NCBI GenBank assembly: GCA_002347905.1
Contig: DDYJ01000187.1
Coordinates: 690 to 14,422, forward strand
DNA: 13,733 nucleotides
Source: Comamonadaceae bacterium UBA2237
GTDB lineage: Bacteria > Pseudomonadota > Gammaproteobacteria > Burkholderiales > Burkholderiaceae_C
Direction: 5' to 3'
In this document: in pieces, positions 1 to 7,607 of the stretch
Layout: each line of letters opens with the position of its first letter
Position numbering within the stretch: the first letter of the stretch is position 1
Position numbers and translations under genes: made by a program
The notes under the pieces: model-generated
The model's input: the letters and a program-made list of their open reading frames with translations, nothing else
Databases searched by the model: none
Told to the model about the DNA's origin: nothing

Positions 1-2
1 GG

Positions 3-1289
3 GATGAGCACGCCGAAGGCGTCCATGTCAGCGAGTTGGACGTGGGCATCAAGCCCGCCGGAGAGTTGACCCGCTCGATGGACGAAGTCCGGGCGGACAT
101 CCGCGCGCGTCTGGTCAACTTGCCTGCATCTATTGAAGTGGGGCAACCGATCTCTCACCGGATTGATCACATGCTTTCTGGAGTTCGATCTCAAATCGCC
201 ATCAAGATTTTTGGCGAAGACCTGGATGTGCTGCGGGGCCAGGCGGATGCACTGAGATCCCGACTGGCCAACATTCAGGGCATTGCGGACTTGCAAATCG
301 AAAAACAGGTCCTTGCACCCCAGATCAAGGTTCGGGTGGACTACGCGGCTGCGGCTCAATATGGTTTGTCCGGCTCGCAAGTGCTCTCGACGCTGCAATC
401 GCTGGTCGAGGGTGAAAGAGTCACCCAGATCATGGAAGGCGGACGACGGTTTGCACTGGTGGTACGACTGCCTGAGTCTGCACGATCGCTCGAAGGTCTG
501 GGACAAATGCTGATTGAGACCCCTTCTGGCAGGGTGCCACTGTCCAAGATCGCCTTGATTGAGGATGCCGATGGCCCCAACCAGATCAGCCGCGACAACG
601 GCAAGCGTCGAATCGTGATCTCTGCTAACGCCTCAGGTCGTCCGCTGTCGGAGGTCATTGTCGACATCCGCAAAGTAGTCTCTGAATCGCGCTTGCCCGA
701 GGGCTACTTCATCACCCTGGGCGGGCAGTTCCAGGCGCAAGAGGAGGCCTCTCGACTGATCGCACTGTTGTCCGTGATCTCCGTGGTTTTGATGTTTGTG
801 GTGCTTTACAGCCGCTACAAGTCCGTCGTGCTCTCGGGGCTGATCATGGTGAATATTCCGCTAGCACTGGTAGGCGCTGTGCTGGGCTTGTGGCTGTCTG
901 GGCAACCCCTGTCGGTTGCAGCACTGATTGGCTTCATCACACTGGCTGGAATTTCCGTGCGTAACGGAATCCTGAAGGTGAGCCACTACATCAACCTCAT
1001 GCGCTTTGAAGGAGAGGCCTTCAACACGCAATTGATCTTGCGGGGATCACTGGAGCGCTTGAGCCCGGTCTTGATGACCGCCTTGGTGACCGCTTTCGCT
1101 CTGGCGCCCTTGCTTTTCGAAGCTGAGCGTCCAGGCACGGAGGTCTTGCATCCGGTAGCGGTGGTCATTTTTTCAGGGCTGATCAGCTCCACCCTGCTGG
1201 ACACATTCCTCACACCCGCCATGTTCTGGCTGTTTGGGCGAAAGCCTGCTCAAGCGCTTTTAGAGGAAAAGGACGCCGAGGCGTTTTGA
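3..1289 (+). CDS. Heavy-metal efflux RND permease (CzcA/CusA family), C-terminal part
   Basis: This is the 3' part of a gene for an inner-membrane RND permease that drives metal ions out of the cell with the proton gradient, as one part of a tripartite CzcCBA/CusCBA-type pump. The reading frame is open from the first base of the window, so the true start lies upstream; 428 of roughly 1040 residues are present. The TTG at 36 is not a real start, because the in-frame residues before it (DEHAEGVHVSELD) already match the family. Seen here are the second periplasmic porter half (GQPISHRIDHMLSG, then KIFGEDLD) and the last membrane helices at about 755-820, 830-895, 905-965, 1060-1115 and 1150-1225, with a GFITLAGISVRNGIL helix. 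The residues that best separate Cu/Ag, Zn/Co/Cd and Ni/Co pumps lie mainly in the missing part, so the substrate is not assigned. The next gene follows after 35 bp. Confidence 0.93.
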   Translation, partial: DEHAEGVHVSELDVGIKPAGELTRSMDEVRADIRARLVNLPASIEVGQPISHRIDHMLSGVRSQIAIKIFGEDLDVLRGQADALRSRLANIQGIADLQIEKQVLAPQIKVRVDYAAAAQYGLSGSQVLSTLQSLVEGERVTQIMEGGRRFALVVRLPESARSLEGLGQMLIETPSGRVPLSKIALIEDADGPNQISRDNGKRRIVISANASGRPLSEVIVDIRKVVSESRLPEGYFITLGGQFQAQEEASRLIALLSVISVVLMFVVLYSRYKSVVLSGLIMVNIPLALVGAVLGLWLSGQPLSVAALIGFITLAGISVRNGILKVSHYINLMRFEGEAFNTQLILRGSLERLSPVLMTALVTAFALAPLLFEAERPGTEVLHPVAVVIFSGLISSTLLDTFLTPAMFWLFGRKPAQALLEEKDAEAF

Positions 1290-1324
1290 CATTTTTTGAT
1301 TGACTCACACGAAAAGGAACTCCT

Positions 1325-1699
1325 ATGAAAATTTTCGCCCTCATGATCAGTTTGATTTTGTCGCTCAGCAATTCTGCATGGGCGGGTCCCAGTGATACAG
1401 AACACAAGCCCATGCACGGCGGCGTTCTGGTCACAGTCAAGGATATCGACTACGAACTGGTCGCCAATCCCACCGCGCTGCGGCTGTTTGTCCGGGACCA
1501 TGGCAAGCCTGTGGATGTATCGAAAACTACTGCTAAGCTGACGCTACTAAGCGGCACAGAGAAGCAAGAGGTCGAACTCAAGGCAAGCGGAGACAAGTTG
1601 GAAGCGTTGGGCAATTTCAAAGTGAGTCCTGGCACAAAAGTCGTAGCGGTCGTTTCTTCTGGCGGGAAGCAGGCTACCGCTAGATTTGTTCTGAAATAA
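1325..1699 (+). CDS. Small exported protein of unknown function, linked to metal efflux
   Basis: This gene encodes a 124-residue protein that I cannot assign to a named family. Residues 1-20 form a typical signal peptide (Lys at 2, hydrophobic core, cleavage expected after AWA), so the mature protein of about 104 residues is probably periplasmic. The mature start contains EHKPMHGGVL, a His/Met-rich stretch that could bind a metal. The rest is rich in Val, Lys and Thr and reads like a small beta-sandwich, ending TARFVLK with no membrane anchor. A clear ribosome binding site (AAGGAA, 1314-1319) lies 5 bases before the ATG. The gene starts 35 bp after the RND permease gene on the same strand, so co-transcription is likely. 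A role as a periplasmic metal-binding accessory of the pump is an inference from place, export signal and the HGG motif only. Confidence 0.85.
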   Translation: MKIFALMISLILSLSNSAWAGPSDTEHKPMHGGVLVTVKDIDYELVANPTALRLFVRDHGKPVDVSKTTAKLTLLSGTEKQEVELKASGDKLEALGNFKVSPGTKVVAVVSSGGKQATARFVLK

Positions 1700-2013
1700 C
1701 TGACTGAAACTTGTGGCCGGCTCCTGCCTTTCTCAGACCACCACAGCCTAACCCGCTTAGTTGTGATTTCCGCTCTCCTGCCAATGCATGAATAAAACCG
1801 TTCGATTCGTCCACTCGTAAGTCGTTGAGTTTATTGACCCTGATCCGAGGATCTTGTGGACTTCGGCCTGTTTCCGGGCGCCAGGGGTACAGAGAGAAAT
1901 GGCCGGAAGAGAGAGAACCAGGCGCAGAACCTGTCTGGTAGTGCAGAGGGCGAGGTCCGCAAGTTTCCGCATGAACCCTCAAGAACACGGGGCAACACGC
2001 GCGATCGCCCAAG
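1700..2013. other. Intergenic gap without a supported gene
   Basis: These 314 bases lie between the end of the small exported protein gene and the tmRNA terminator, where plus-strand and minus-strand transcription converge. Open frames exist on both strands, but none has a convincing start, a ribosome binding site or recognisable protein content, and the longest minus-strand frame runs into the tmRNA gene. I see no copy of the tmRNA 3' end, no transposase remnant and no strong terminator for the efflux genes. There is a short palindrome, GATCC-GA-GGATC, near 1842-1853, and a purine-rich stretch with two AGAGAGAA-like units near 1890-1918. Function is unknown. Confidence 0.5.
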
Positions 2014-2045
2014 AAAAAACCCCAACTCAGACGAGTTGGGGTTTT
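2014..2045 (-). terminator. Rho-independent terminator of ssrA
   Basis: The arms 2016-2028 (AAAACCCCAACTC) and 2033-2045 (GAGTTGGGGTTTT) pair perfectly over 13 bp around a 4-base loop. On the minus strand the stem ends in six T (2019-2014), the classic intrinsic terminator shape. It starts 5 bases after the encoded CCA of tmRNA. On the plus strand only four T follow, so it may also weakly stop transcripts from the efflux genes. Confidence 0.9.
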
Positions 2046-2050
2046 GCATA

Positions 2051-2439
2051 TGGTGGAGCTGGCGGGATTTGAACCCGCGTCCATCAGCCTTTTTCGTACA
2101 GTTCTACATGTGTAGTCGTCTGATTTGGGTCTCGTCGAATACATCGCGCAGCGACACGCTATGTACCCAACCAGCATCCTTAGTTCTCACACAACATCAA
2201 GGTGCCCGATGCCATGCCAGCCAATATGAGTTACCTTGTAGCTAGGACTTGTGGGGCTTTAACACCCCCTTCACCCTAACCCAGCCTATCGGCCAACTGT
2301 TACAAGGCTCACCGGATTAAGCGGCGAGTGCGAAACGTTCGTCGTTTGCAGTTAGTTTTTTTCTGCTGTTTTACGAGGTAACAGAACCTCGACATGCCCT
2401 GCCACGCGTCCGAACCGATGTCGAAACCAGTGCAGCCCC
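2051..2439 (-). ncRNA. ssrA: Transfer-messenger RNA (tmRNA)
   Basis: This is the tmRNA that frees stalled ribosomes with SmpB and adds a degradation tag. The 5' end GGGGCTG (2439-2433) pairs with CAGCTCC near the 3' end, giving a 7 bp acceptor stem with a G-U wobble at the third pair, the identity mark for alanyl-tRNA synthetase. The 3' end carries a T-arm (GCGGG-TTCAAAT-CCCGC) and an encoded CCA at 2053-2051. The 5' part has the tRNA-like GGTTTCGACA segment. An internal reading frame encodes the tag ANDERFALAA followed by TAA. The total of 389 bases is normal for one-piece tmRNA. The tag is the one usual in Burkholderiales. Long reading frames across this locus on both strands are chance frames. 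Confidence 0.97.
2317..2349 (-). other. tmRNA tag-peptide reading frame
   Basis: The resume codon GCA is at 2349-2347, and translation reads A-N-D-E-R-F-A-L-A-A before TAA at 2319-2317. The C-terminal LAA is the signal recognised by ClpXP and ClpAP in well-studied bacteria. An A-rich run and CTAACT lie just before the resume codon, where SmpB-dependent frame choice happens. Confidence 0.95.
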
Positions 2440-2448
2440 AAGTAGTCT

Positions 2449-2475
2449 ATTTTAGGCCTTTGCCAGCAATTGCAA
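2449..2475 (-). promoter_or_regulatory. Probable sigma-70 promoter of ssrA inside the end of gph
   Basis: On the minus strand, TTGCAA (2475-2470) and TAAAAT (2454-2449) are separated by 15 bases. The -10 box ends 9 bases before the mature tmRNA 5' end at 2439, which leaves room for a short leader removed by RNase P. The first three bases of the -10 box are also the TAA stop codon of gph. The spacer is shorter than the ideal 17, so the -35 box is less certain than the -10. Confidence 0.6.
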
Positions 2476-3117
2476 TAGCTCTTTCGGTGCATGGATGTGG
2501 AAATCTGCCCCCCAGAGGGTGAAATCGTTCTTTTCACCCAAATAACCGTAGGTGGCAGCGACGGTTTTCATGCCTGCAGCGCGACCAGCGACGATGTCGC
2601 GCTCATCGTCACCCACATACAAACAAACTTCAGGCGGCAAACCCAGTCTGCGGGCGGCTTCATACATAGGCTCTGGATGCGGTTTGGCATGCGGCGTGGT
2701 GTCGCCACTGACAATGGCACCAGCGCTTCTGAATAAAGGCATGGCTTGGGTCATCGGGTCAGTAAAACGCGAACTTTTATTGGTGACTACGCCCCAACTC
2801 CAAGCGCGCGATTCGATGTCCCGAATGACATCTTCAACGCCTTCAAACAATTTGCTTTTGACGGCTAATGCGTTTTGGTAATTATCAAAAAACTCATCAC
2901 GCATGGCGATGAATTCTGGATGCTCTGGTGTCATATCGAATGCAATTTGCAACATGCCACGCGCACCAGCTCCAGCCAGCGGCCGATACACCTCGAGGGG
3001 CCAAGAAGGCAGGCCTCGTGCGACGCGCATTTTGTCGACGGCAGCACCGAGGTCTGGTGCGCTGTCGACTAAGGTGCCGTCCAAGTCAAACAAAACGGCG
3101 CGGATATTTTGAAGCAT
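2452..3117 (-). CDS. gph: Phosphoglycolate phosphatase (HAD superfamily)
   Basis: The 221-residue product removes phosphate from 2-phosphoglycolate, a by-product of DNA repair and oxidative metabolism, in the cytoplasm. HAD motif I is DLDGT (nucleophile Asp11, acid/base Asp13), motif II is in VVTNKSS, motif III is the Lys of AKPHPEP, and motif IV is GDDERD, so the active site is complete. A helical cap follows motif I, as in Gph. I chose ATG at 3117 because it places the HAD motif close to the N-terminus, as usual in the family; a GTG at 3171 would add 18 residues of low-complexity Asn/Phe-rich sequence. Neither start has a clear Shine-Dalgarno. ubiG ends 60 bp upstream on the same strand, so the two are probably co-transcribed. 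Other HAD sugar phosphatases are similar, so the exact substrate is inferred from the family and the ubiG neighbour. Confidence 0.9.
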   Translation of the reverse strand: MLQNIRAVLFDLDGTLVDSAPDLGAAVDKMRVARGLPSWPLEVYRPLAGAGARGMLQIAFDMTPEHPEFIAMRDEFFDNYQNALAVKSKLFEGVEDVIRDIESRAWSWGVVTNKSSRFTDPMTQAMPLFRSAGAIVSGDTTPHAKPHPEPMYEAARRLGLPPEVCLYVGDDERDIVAGRAAGMKTVAATYGYLGEKNDFTLWGADFHIHAPKELLQLLAKA

Positions 3118-3177
3118 GCGATCTACTTGGAATGGGTTGTTGAATGGAAATACGTTGTTGAACGAATTCACTAGCTA

Positions 3178-3891
3178 TCAAACTGGCCGTTGAGTCGCAA
3201 CCAAATAATTGACGCTGGTGTCTTGGCTCATCCAATAGCGGCGTGTCAGCGGGTTGTATTGCATGCCGCGGGTGTGCTTCCATTCCAAACCAGCTTCGCG
3301 ACAATCACGCGCCAGCTCGCTGGGACGGATGAATTTGGCGTATTCGTGGGTGCCACGTGGCAATAAATTCAAAACGTACTCCGCACCCACGATGGCAAAT
3401 AAAAATGATTTGGCGTTGCGGTTCAAGGTGGAGAAAAACACCCAGCCACCCGGCTTGACCAATGTTGCGCAAGCACGCACGATGGAAGATGGGTCTGGCA
3501 CATGCTCCAGCATTTCCATGCAGGTGACGACATCAAAACTTGCGGGGCGCTCAGCGGCTAAGGCTTCTGCACTGATTTCTTGGTAGCGCACATTTGGTGT
3601 TTGGGCTTCTAGCGCATGGAGTTGTGCTACTTTGAGTGATTTGGTCGCCAAATCAGCACCCAATGCATGTGCGCCGCTTCTGGCCATGGCTTCGGTCAAG
3701 ATGCCGCCGCCACAGCCAATGTCGACGACTTCTTTGCCTTGCAGCGACACCAAACTTTGAATCCATTCCAAACGCAAAGGGTTGATTTGGTGAAGCGGCC
3801 GAAATTCACTCTCAGGGTCCCACCATCTATGGGCAAGTTCTGAAAATTTCGCCAACTCTGCGGGATCTACATTGTCTTGTGTGGTTTGCAT
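3178..3891 (-). CDS. ubiG: Ubiquinone biosynthesis O-methyltransferase
   Basis: UbiG carries out both O-methylations in ubiquinone synthesis, using S-adenosylmethionine on polyprenyl catechol and demethylubiquinol, at the inner face of the membrane. The 237-residue protein begins with the diagnostic block [19 protein letters not shown] and [11 protein letters not shown]. The SAM-binding motif I is VVDIGCGGG (residues 55-63), followed by the acidic ADLA loop and the [10 protein letters not shown] motif. The C-terminal half contains TLNRNAKSF and [10 protein letters not shown], typical of UbiG. I chose ATG at 3891, which gives the usual N-terminus; a TTG at 3918 would add nine residues (MKRSATIKS) and is less likely. 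The Shine-Dalgarno is weak. It lies downstream of ompA but is cut off from it by a strong terminator, so it needs its own promoter in 3892-3987, which I could not identify. Confidence 0.95.
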   Translation of the reverse strand: MQTTQDNVDPAELAKFSELAHRWWDPESEFRPLHQINPLRLEWIQSLVSLQGKEVVDIGCGGGILTEAMARSGAHALGADLATKSLKVAQLHALEAQTPNVRYQEISAEALAAERPASFDVVTCMEMLEHVPDPSSIVRACATLVKPGGWVFFSTLNRNAKSFLFAIVGAEYVLNLLPRGTHEYAKFIRPSELARDCREAGLEWKHTRGMQYNPLTRRYWMSQDTSVNYLVATQRPV

Positions 3892-3987
3892 GGATTTGAT
3901 TGTCGCTGATCGCTTCAAACATATGGGTTAGGTGGGCCATTACGCGAGCAACAAAGAATGCACACGCATTAAATCTGCGCAGGCAAC

Positions 3988-4013
3988 AAAAAACCCCGCC
4001 AAGGCGGGGTTTT
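3988..4013 (-). terminator. Rho-independent terminator of the ompA-like gene
   Basis: A GC-rich hairpin with arms AAAACCCCGCC and GGCGGGGTTTT (3990-4000 and 4003-4013) is followed on the minus strand by six T. The two central bases and one closing pair form the loop. It starts 18 bases after the ompA stop codon and separates ompA from ubiG. Confidence 0.92.
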
Positions 4014-4031
4014 GAGGAGATTTACGAGAGA

Positions 4032-4655
4032 TTAGTTAGCGCGTGTGCCCACAACTTCAATCTCAACGCGGCGATTCTTCGCACGGCCTTCGTTGGTTTT
4101 GTTGTCAGCCACTGGCTGCTTCTCGCCCTTGCCTTCTGTGTAGATGCGGTTCTTCTCGATGCCTTTAGACACCAAGTAAGCCTTCACTGACTCAGCACGC
4201 TTGACAGACAGTTTCTGGTTGTAAGCGTCAGAACCAACAGAATCGGTGTGACCGACAGCGATGATGACTTCAAGGTTGATACCTTTGACTTTGCCGACCA
4301 AGTCGTCCAACTTGGCTTTGCCAGCTGGCTTCAAGGTAGCTTTGTCGAAATCAAAGAATGCGTCAGCGGCGTAAGTTACTTTAGAAGCGGCTGGTGCTTG
4401 TGGGGCTGGTGCCGGAGCAGCTTTGGGTGCAGGAGGCGCCTCCACTGCTTTTGGAGCAGGAGCAGGTGCAGGAGCAGGGCCGCAACCAGGGGCTGCCGTT
4501 GCTGGGGTCCAGCTAGCGTTGCGCCAGCAATCGCCAGAAGCGTTTTTCCAGACGTCTCCGTTGGCATTGCGCCAGTTGTCAATGGTTTGGGCAGACGCAA
4601 AGCTTGCCAAAGCAGAGAAAGCAACAAAAGCAGCCAATTTGTTCAAGTTTTTCAT
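4032..4655 (-). CDS. ompA: OmpA-like outer-membrane/periplasmic protein with peptidoglycan-binding domain
   Basis: The 207-residue precursor has a signal peptide (residues 1-22, cleavage after ASA). Residues 27-49 hold three tandem octapeptide units that start with Trp (W28, W36, W44; pattern W-R/K-N-A-x-G-D), with Cys43 and Cys58 as a possible disulfide. A Pro/Ala-rich linker (about 56-91) follows. The OmpA C-terminal domain starts near residue 93 and contains FFDFDKATLKPAGKAKLDDL, GHTDSVGS and NQKLSVKRAESV, the classic NxxLSxxRAxxV motif that binds diaminopimelate in peptidoglycan. The eight-stranded barrel of E. coli OmpA is absent, so the protein tethers the envelope through its C-terminal domain by some other N-terminal anchor. 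The ribosome binding site GAGGT (4665-4661) is 5 bases from ATG. Similar short proteins, also named OmpA, are common in Burkholderiales. Confidence 0.92.
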   Translation of the reverse strand: MKNLNKLAAFVAFSALASFASAQTIDNWRNANGDVWKNASGDCWRNASWTPATAAPGCGPAPAPAPAPKAVEAPPAPKAAPAPAPQAPAASKVTYAADAFFDFDKATLKPAGKAKLDDLVGKVKGINLEVIIAVGHTDSVGSDAYNQKLSVKRAESVKAYLVSKGIEKNRIYTEGKGEKQPVADNKTNEGRAKNRRVEIEVVGTRAN

Positions 4656-4681
4656 GATTTACCTCAGAGGGATATGTACAA

Positions 4682-4697
4682 CGCAGAACACTCTGCG
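4682..4697 (-). promoter_or_regulatory. Hairpin in the ompA leader
   Basis: CGCAGA (4682-4687) and TCTGCG (4692-4697) form a perfect 6 bp stem with a 4-base loop. On the ompA mRNA it would lie about 16 bases upstream of the Shine-Dalgarno, where it could stabilise the transcript or affect initiation. Stable 5' hairpins are known in E. coli ompA mRNA; the same role here is inference. Confidence 0.5.
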
Positions 4698-4880
4698 AAT
4701 CCAGGCATCAAGGTGGGACACCCAAACGCTTGGTGAATATTGTGCCACACCCACACGCCGCCCAGAAAATGATGCCAAAACTATTAAATTAATAAACACG
4801 GGTTGTTGCTGAGTCGCCACAAGGGATTTCACTATCTAAACAGCCTAAAATCAGCGGTTTCCCTGTTTGATGCCTCTTCT
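4698..4880. promoter_or_regulatory. Divergent promoter region between ompA and gyrA
   Basis: The region must hold promoters for ompA (minus) and gyrA (plus). A very AT-rich tract lies at 4781-4799. For ompA, CACAAT (4744-4739, minus strand) is a possible -10 box with only a poor -35 partner, and the near-palindrome CCAAACGCTTGG (4722-4733) sits where transcription would start. For gyrA, TAAAAT (4846-4851) is a possible -10 box 29 bases before the ATG, again without a good -35. These assignments are weak. Confidence 0.35.
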
Positions 4881-7583
4881 ATGACTCAGTTTGCTAAAGA
4901 AACCTTGCCTATCAGCCTAGAAGAGGAGATGCGCCGCAGCTACCTAGATTACGCCATGAGCGTGATCGTAGGCCGCGCCCTCCCCGACGCCAGAGACGGT
5001 CTAAAACCTGTTCACCGTCGCGTTTTGTTCGCCATGCACGAACTCAACAACGACTGGAACCGCCCTTACAAAAAGTCTGCCCGTATCGTCGGTGACGTGA
5101 TCGGTAAATACCACCCCCACGGTGACAGTGCGGTTTACGACACCATCGTGCGTATGGCGCAAGACTTTTCCTTGCGCCACATGTTGGTCGATGGCCAAGG
5201 AAACTTTGGATCGGTCGACGGCGACAACGCCGCGGCGATGCGTTACACCGAAATCCGTCTCTCCAAAATTGCCCATGAGATGTTGAGCGATATCGACAAA
5301 GAAACCGTCGATTTCGGGCCTAACTACGACGGTTCTGAAAAAGAACCGCTGGTGCTACCCAGCCGCATCCCTAACCTACTTATCAATGGCTCCTCCGGCA
5401 TTGCCGTGGGTATGGCCACCAACATTCCGCCTCACAACTTGAACGAAGTGGTAGACGCCTGTTTGCATTTGCTCAGCCATCCCGATGCGTCGATCGATGA
5501 CTTGATGCAAATCATCCCCGCGCCCGACTTCCCGACCGCCGGCATTATTTACGGCATGAGCGGCGTCAAAGACGGTTACCGCACTGGACGTGGCCGCGTG
5601 GTGATGCGTGCCAAGTGCCACTTTGAAGATATCGACAAAGGCCAACGTCAGTCGATCATCGTCGACGAGCTGCCCTACCAAGTCAATAAGAAGACCTTGC
5701 AAGAGCGCATGGCAGAGTTGGTGCACGAGAAGAAGATCGAAGACATCAGCCACATCCAAGACGAGTCTGACAAATCGGGCATGCGCTTGGTGATCGAACT
5801 CAAGCGTGGCGCGGTGCCAGAGGTGGTGCTCAACAACCTATACAAACAAACCCAGTTGCAAGACACCTTCGGTATCAACATGGTGGCGCTGATCAACGGC
5901 CAACCCAAGTTGTGCAACTTGAAAGACCTGATCAGCGTCTTCTTACAGCACCGCCGTGAAGTGGTGACGCGCCGCACCATCTTCACTTTGCGCAAAGCCC
6001 GTGAACGCGGCCATGTGCTCGAAGGTTTGGCTGTTGCCTTGGCCAATATCGACGAGTTCATCGCCATCATCCGCAATGCGCCTACACCGCCCGTCGCCAA
6101 AACCGAATTGATGACCCGCTCTTGGGACAGCCAACTCGTGCGCGAAATGTTGACCCGCAGCCGTTCAGACGGTGGCACGATCAATTCAGACGACTACCGC
6201 CCCGACGGTTTAGAAAAAGAATTCGGCATGGGCGCTGACGGCCTCTATCGTTTGAGCGACACCCAAGCCCACGAAATCTTGCAAATGCGCTTGCAACGTT
6301 TGACTGGCCTCGAGCAGGACAAGATCGTCAACGAATACAAAGAAGTAATGGCTGAAATCGACGATTTGTTAGACATCTTGGCCAAGCCCGAGCGTGTCTC
6401 GACCATCATCAGCGACGAATTGACGGTTGTGAAACAAGAGTTCGGCCAAACCAAACTCGGCGCACGCCGTAGCGTGATCGAACACAACGCCCAAGATTTA
6501 GGTACCGAAGACCTGATCACCCCGACCGACATGGTCGTCACGCTCAGCCACAGCGGCTATATCAAGAGCCAACCTTTGAGCGAATACCGCGCCCAAAAGC
6601 GCGGCGGTCGCGGCAAGCAAGCCGCCGCCACCAAAGAAGACGACTGGATCGACCAACTCTTCATCGCCAACACACACGACTACATCTTGTGCTTCTCCAA
6701 CCGTGGCCGTTTGTATTGGCTCAAAGTGTGGGAAGTGCCAGAGGGTTCACGCGGTTCTCGCGGTCGCCCCATCGTCAATATGTTCCCGTTGATTGAAGGC
6801 GAAAAAATCAACGTAGTCTTGCCTTTGACGGGCGATATGCGGACCTTCCCCGCCGACCACTATGTGTTCATGGCAACCTCCATGGGCACGGTCAAGAAAA
6901 CCTCGTTGGACGAATTCGACAACCCACGCAAGGGCGGCATCATCGCTGTCAATTTAGATGAAGGTGACTTCCTGATCGGCGCCGCCTTGACAGATGGCAA
7001 GCACGACGTGATGTTGTTCAGCGACGGAGGCAAAGCCGTGCGCTTTGACGAAAACGATGTACGGCCCTTGGGTCGCAGCGCCCGCGGCGTGCGCGGCATG
7101 ATGATCGAAGACACACAAAGTGTTATCGCTTTGCTGGTAGCGGAACAAGAGGTCGAGGGATCCGATGTTTCAGACGCACCTCGCGCCAGCGTGCTGACAG
7201 CCACCGAAAACGGGTATGGCAAGCGCACTGGTATCAAAGAATACACAAGGCATGGACGTGGCACGAAAGGGATGATCGCCATCCAACAAACTGAGCGCAA
7301 TGGCAAAGTAGTTGCTGCTACTTTGGTTCAAGCAGAAGACGAGATCATGTTGATCACAGACACTGGCGTTTTAGTGCGTACCCGCGTCGCCGAAATACGT
7401 GAACTCGGACGTGCAACGCAAGGTGTCAAACTTATAGGCTTGGACGAAGGCGCCAAACTCAGCGGCTTGCAACGTATTGTTGAAAACGACGCAGAGAACG
7501 GTGTGGACACCGAAGGTGAAGCTGGTGAGGCAGGCGAAAGCAATGACGCCAACAACGGCACCCCCACTGACGGCGTCGCTTAA
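4881..7583 (+). CDS. gyrA: DNA gyrase subunit A
   Basis: GyrA is the breakage-and-rejoining subunit of the A2B2 gyrase that adds negative supercoils to DNA. The 900-residue protein starts with [10 protein letters not shown], the family's normal N-terminus; frames starting upstream at the TTG at 4803 would add 26 unrelated residues. The catalytic Tyr is at 122 (MRYTE), and the quinolone-resistance region reads [13 protein letters not shown] with Ser83 and Asp87 as in susceptible E. coli. The GyrA box is QKRGGRGK, needed for DNA wrapping by the C-terminal beta-pinwheel, which is complete. An acidic Glu/Asp/Gly-rich tail of about 30 residues closes the protein. No purine-rich Shine-Dalgarno stands before the ATG (the 20 bases upstream are pyrimidine-rich), which is unusual for such a highly expressed gene. 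serC follows after 24 bp. Confidence 0.98.
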   Translation: MTQFAKETLPISLEEEMRRSYLDYAMSVIVGRALPDARDGLKPVHRRVLFAMHELNNDWNRPYKKSARIVGDVIGKYHPHGDSAVYDTIVRMAQDFSLRHMLVDGQGNFGSVDGDNAAAMRYTEIRLSKIAHEMLSDIDKETVDFGPNYDGSEKEPLVLPSRIPNLLINGSSGIAVGMATNIPPHNLNEVVDACLHLLSHPDASIDDLMQIIPAPDFPTAGIIYGMSGVKDGYRTGRGRVVMRAKCHFEDIDKGQRQSIIVDELPYQVNKKTLQERMAELVHEKKIEDISHIQDESDKSGMRLVIELKRGAVPEVVLNNLYKQTQLQDTFGINMVALINGQPKLCNLKDLISVFLQHRREVVTRRTIFTLRKARERGHVLEGLAVALANIDEFIAIIRNAPTPPVAKTELMTRSWDSQLVREMLTRSRSDGGTINSDDYRPDGLEKEFGMGADGLYRLSDTQAHEILQMRLQRLTGLEQDKIVNEYKEVMAEIDDLLDILAKPERVSTIISDELTVVKQEFGQTKLGARRSVIEHNAQDLGTEDLITPTDMVVTLSHSGYIKSQPLSEYRAQKRGGRGKQAAATKEDDWIDQLFIANTHDYILCFSNRGRLYWLKVWEVPEGSRGSRGRPIVNMFPLIEGEKINVVLPLTGDMRTFPADHYVFMATSMGTVKKTSLDEFDNPRKGGIIAVNLDEGDFLIGAALTDGKHDVMLFSDGGKAVRFDENDVRPLGRSARGVRGMMIEDTQSVIALLVAEQEVEGSDVSDAPRASVLTATENGYGKRTGIKEYTRHGRGTKGMIAIQQTERNGKVVAATLVQAEDEIMLITDTGVLVRTRVAEIRELGRATQGVKLIGLDEGAKLSGLQRIVENDAENGVDTEGEAGEAGESNDANNGTPTDGVA

Positions 7584-7607
7584 AGCCATTTCGACGACGG
7601 ACGCAGT

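Noticed and set aside
1700..2013. A duplicated tmRNA 3' end (attachment-site repeat)
   Set aside because: I looked for pieces of GGATTTGAACC and GGAGCTGGCG and found none in the gap.
2051..2110. A tRNA gene at the tRNA-like sequence ending in CCA
   Set aside because: There is no anticodon arm next to the T-arm, and the matching 5' acceptor half lies about 380 bases away, so it is tmRNA.
1680..2177. 165-residue minus-strand frame across the tmRNA 3' end and the intergenic gap
   Set aside because: It begins inside tmRNA, runs through its terminator hairpin, and contains the MDAGSNPASS-type chance translation of a tRNA-like 3' end.
1856..2245. 129-residue plus-strand frame containing WRDLNPRPS
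   Set aside because: This phrase is the familiar false translation of the strand opposite a tRNA-like end; it overlaps tmRNA.
3957..3970. Small stem AATGC-ACAC-GCATT upstream of ubiG, sharing the ACAC loop with the hairpins at 4682 and 12871
   Set aside because: Five base pairs can arise by chance, and the shared loop has no known meaning, so it was not listed as a feature.
4803..4880. Longer gyrA from TTG at 4803
   Set aside because: The 26 extra residues do not look like GyrA, and [10 protein letters not shown] is the normal start of the family.
5001..7589. Many antisense and shifted frames within gyrA
   Set aside because: They follow from the codon bias of gyrA, have no family features and lie fully inside a complete conserved gene.
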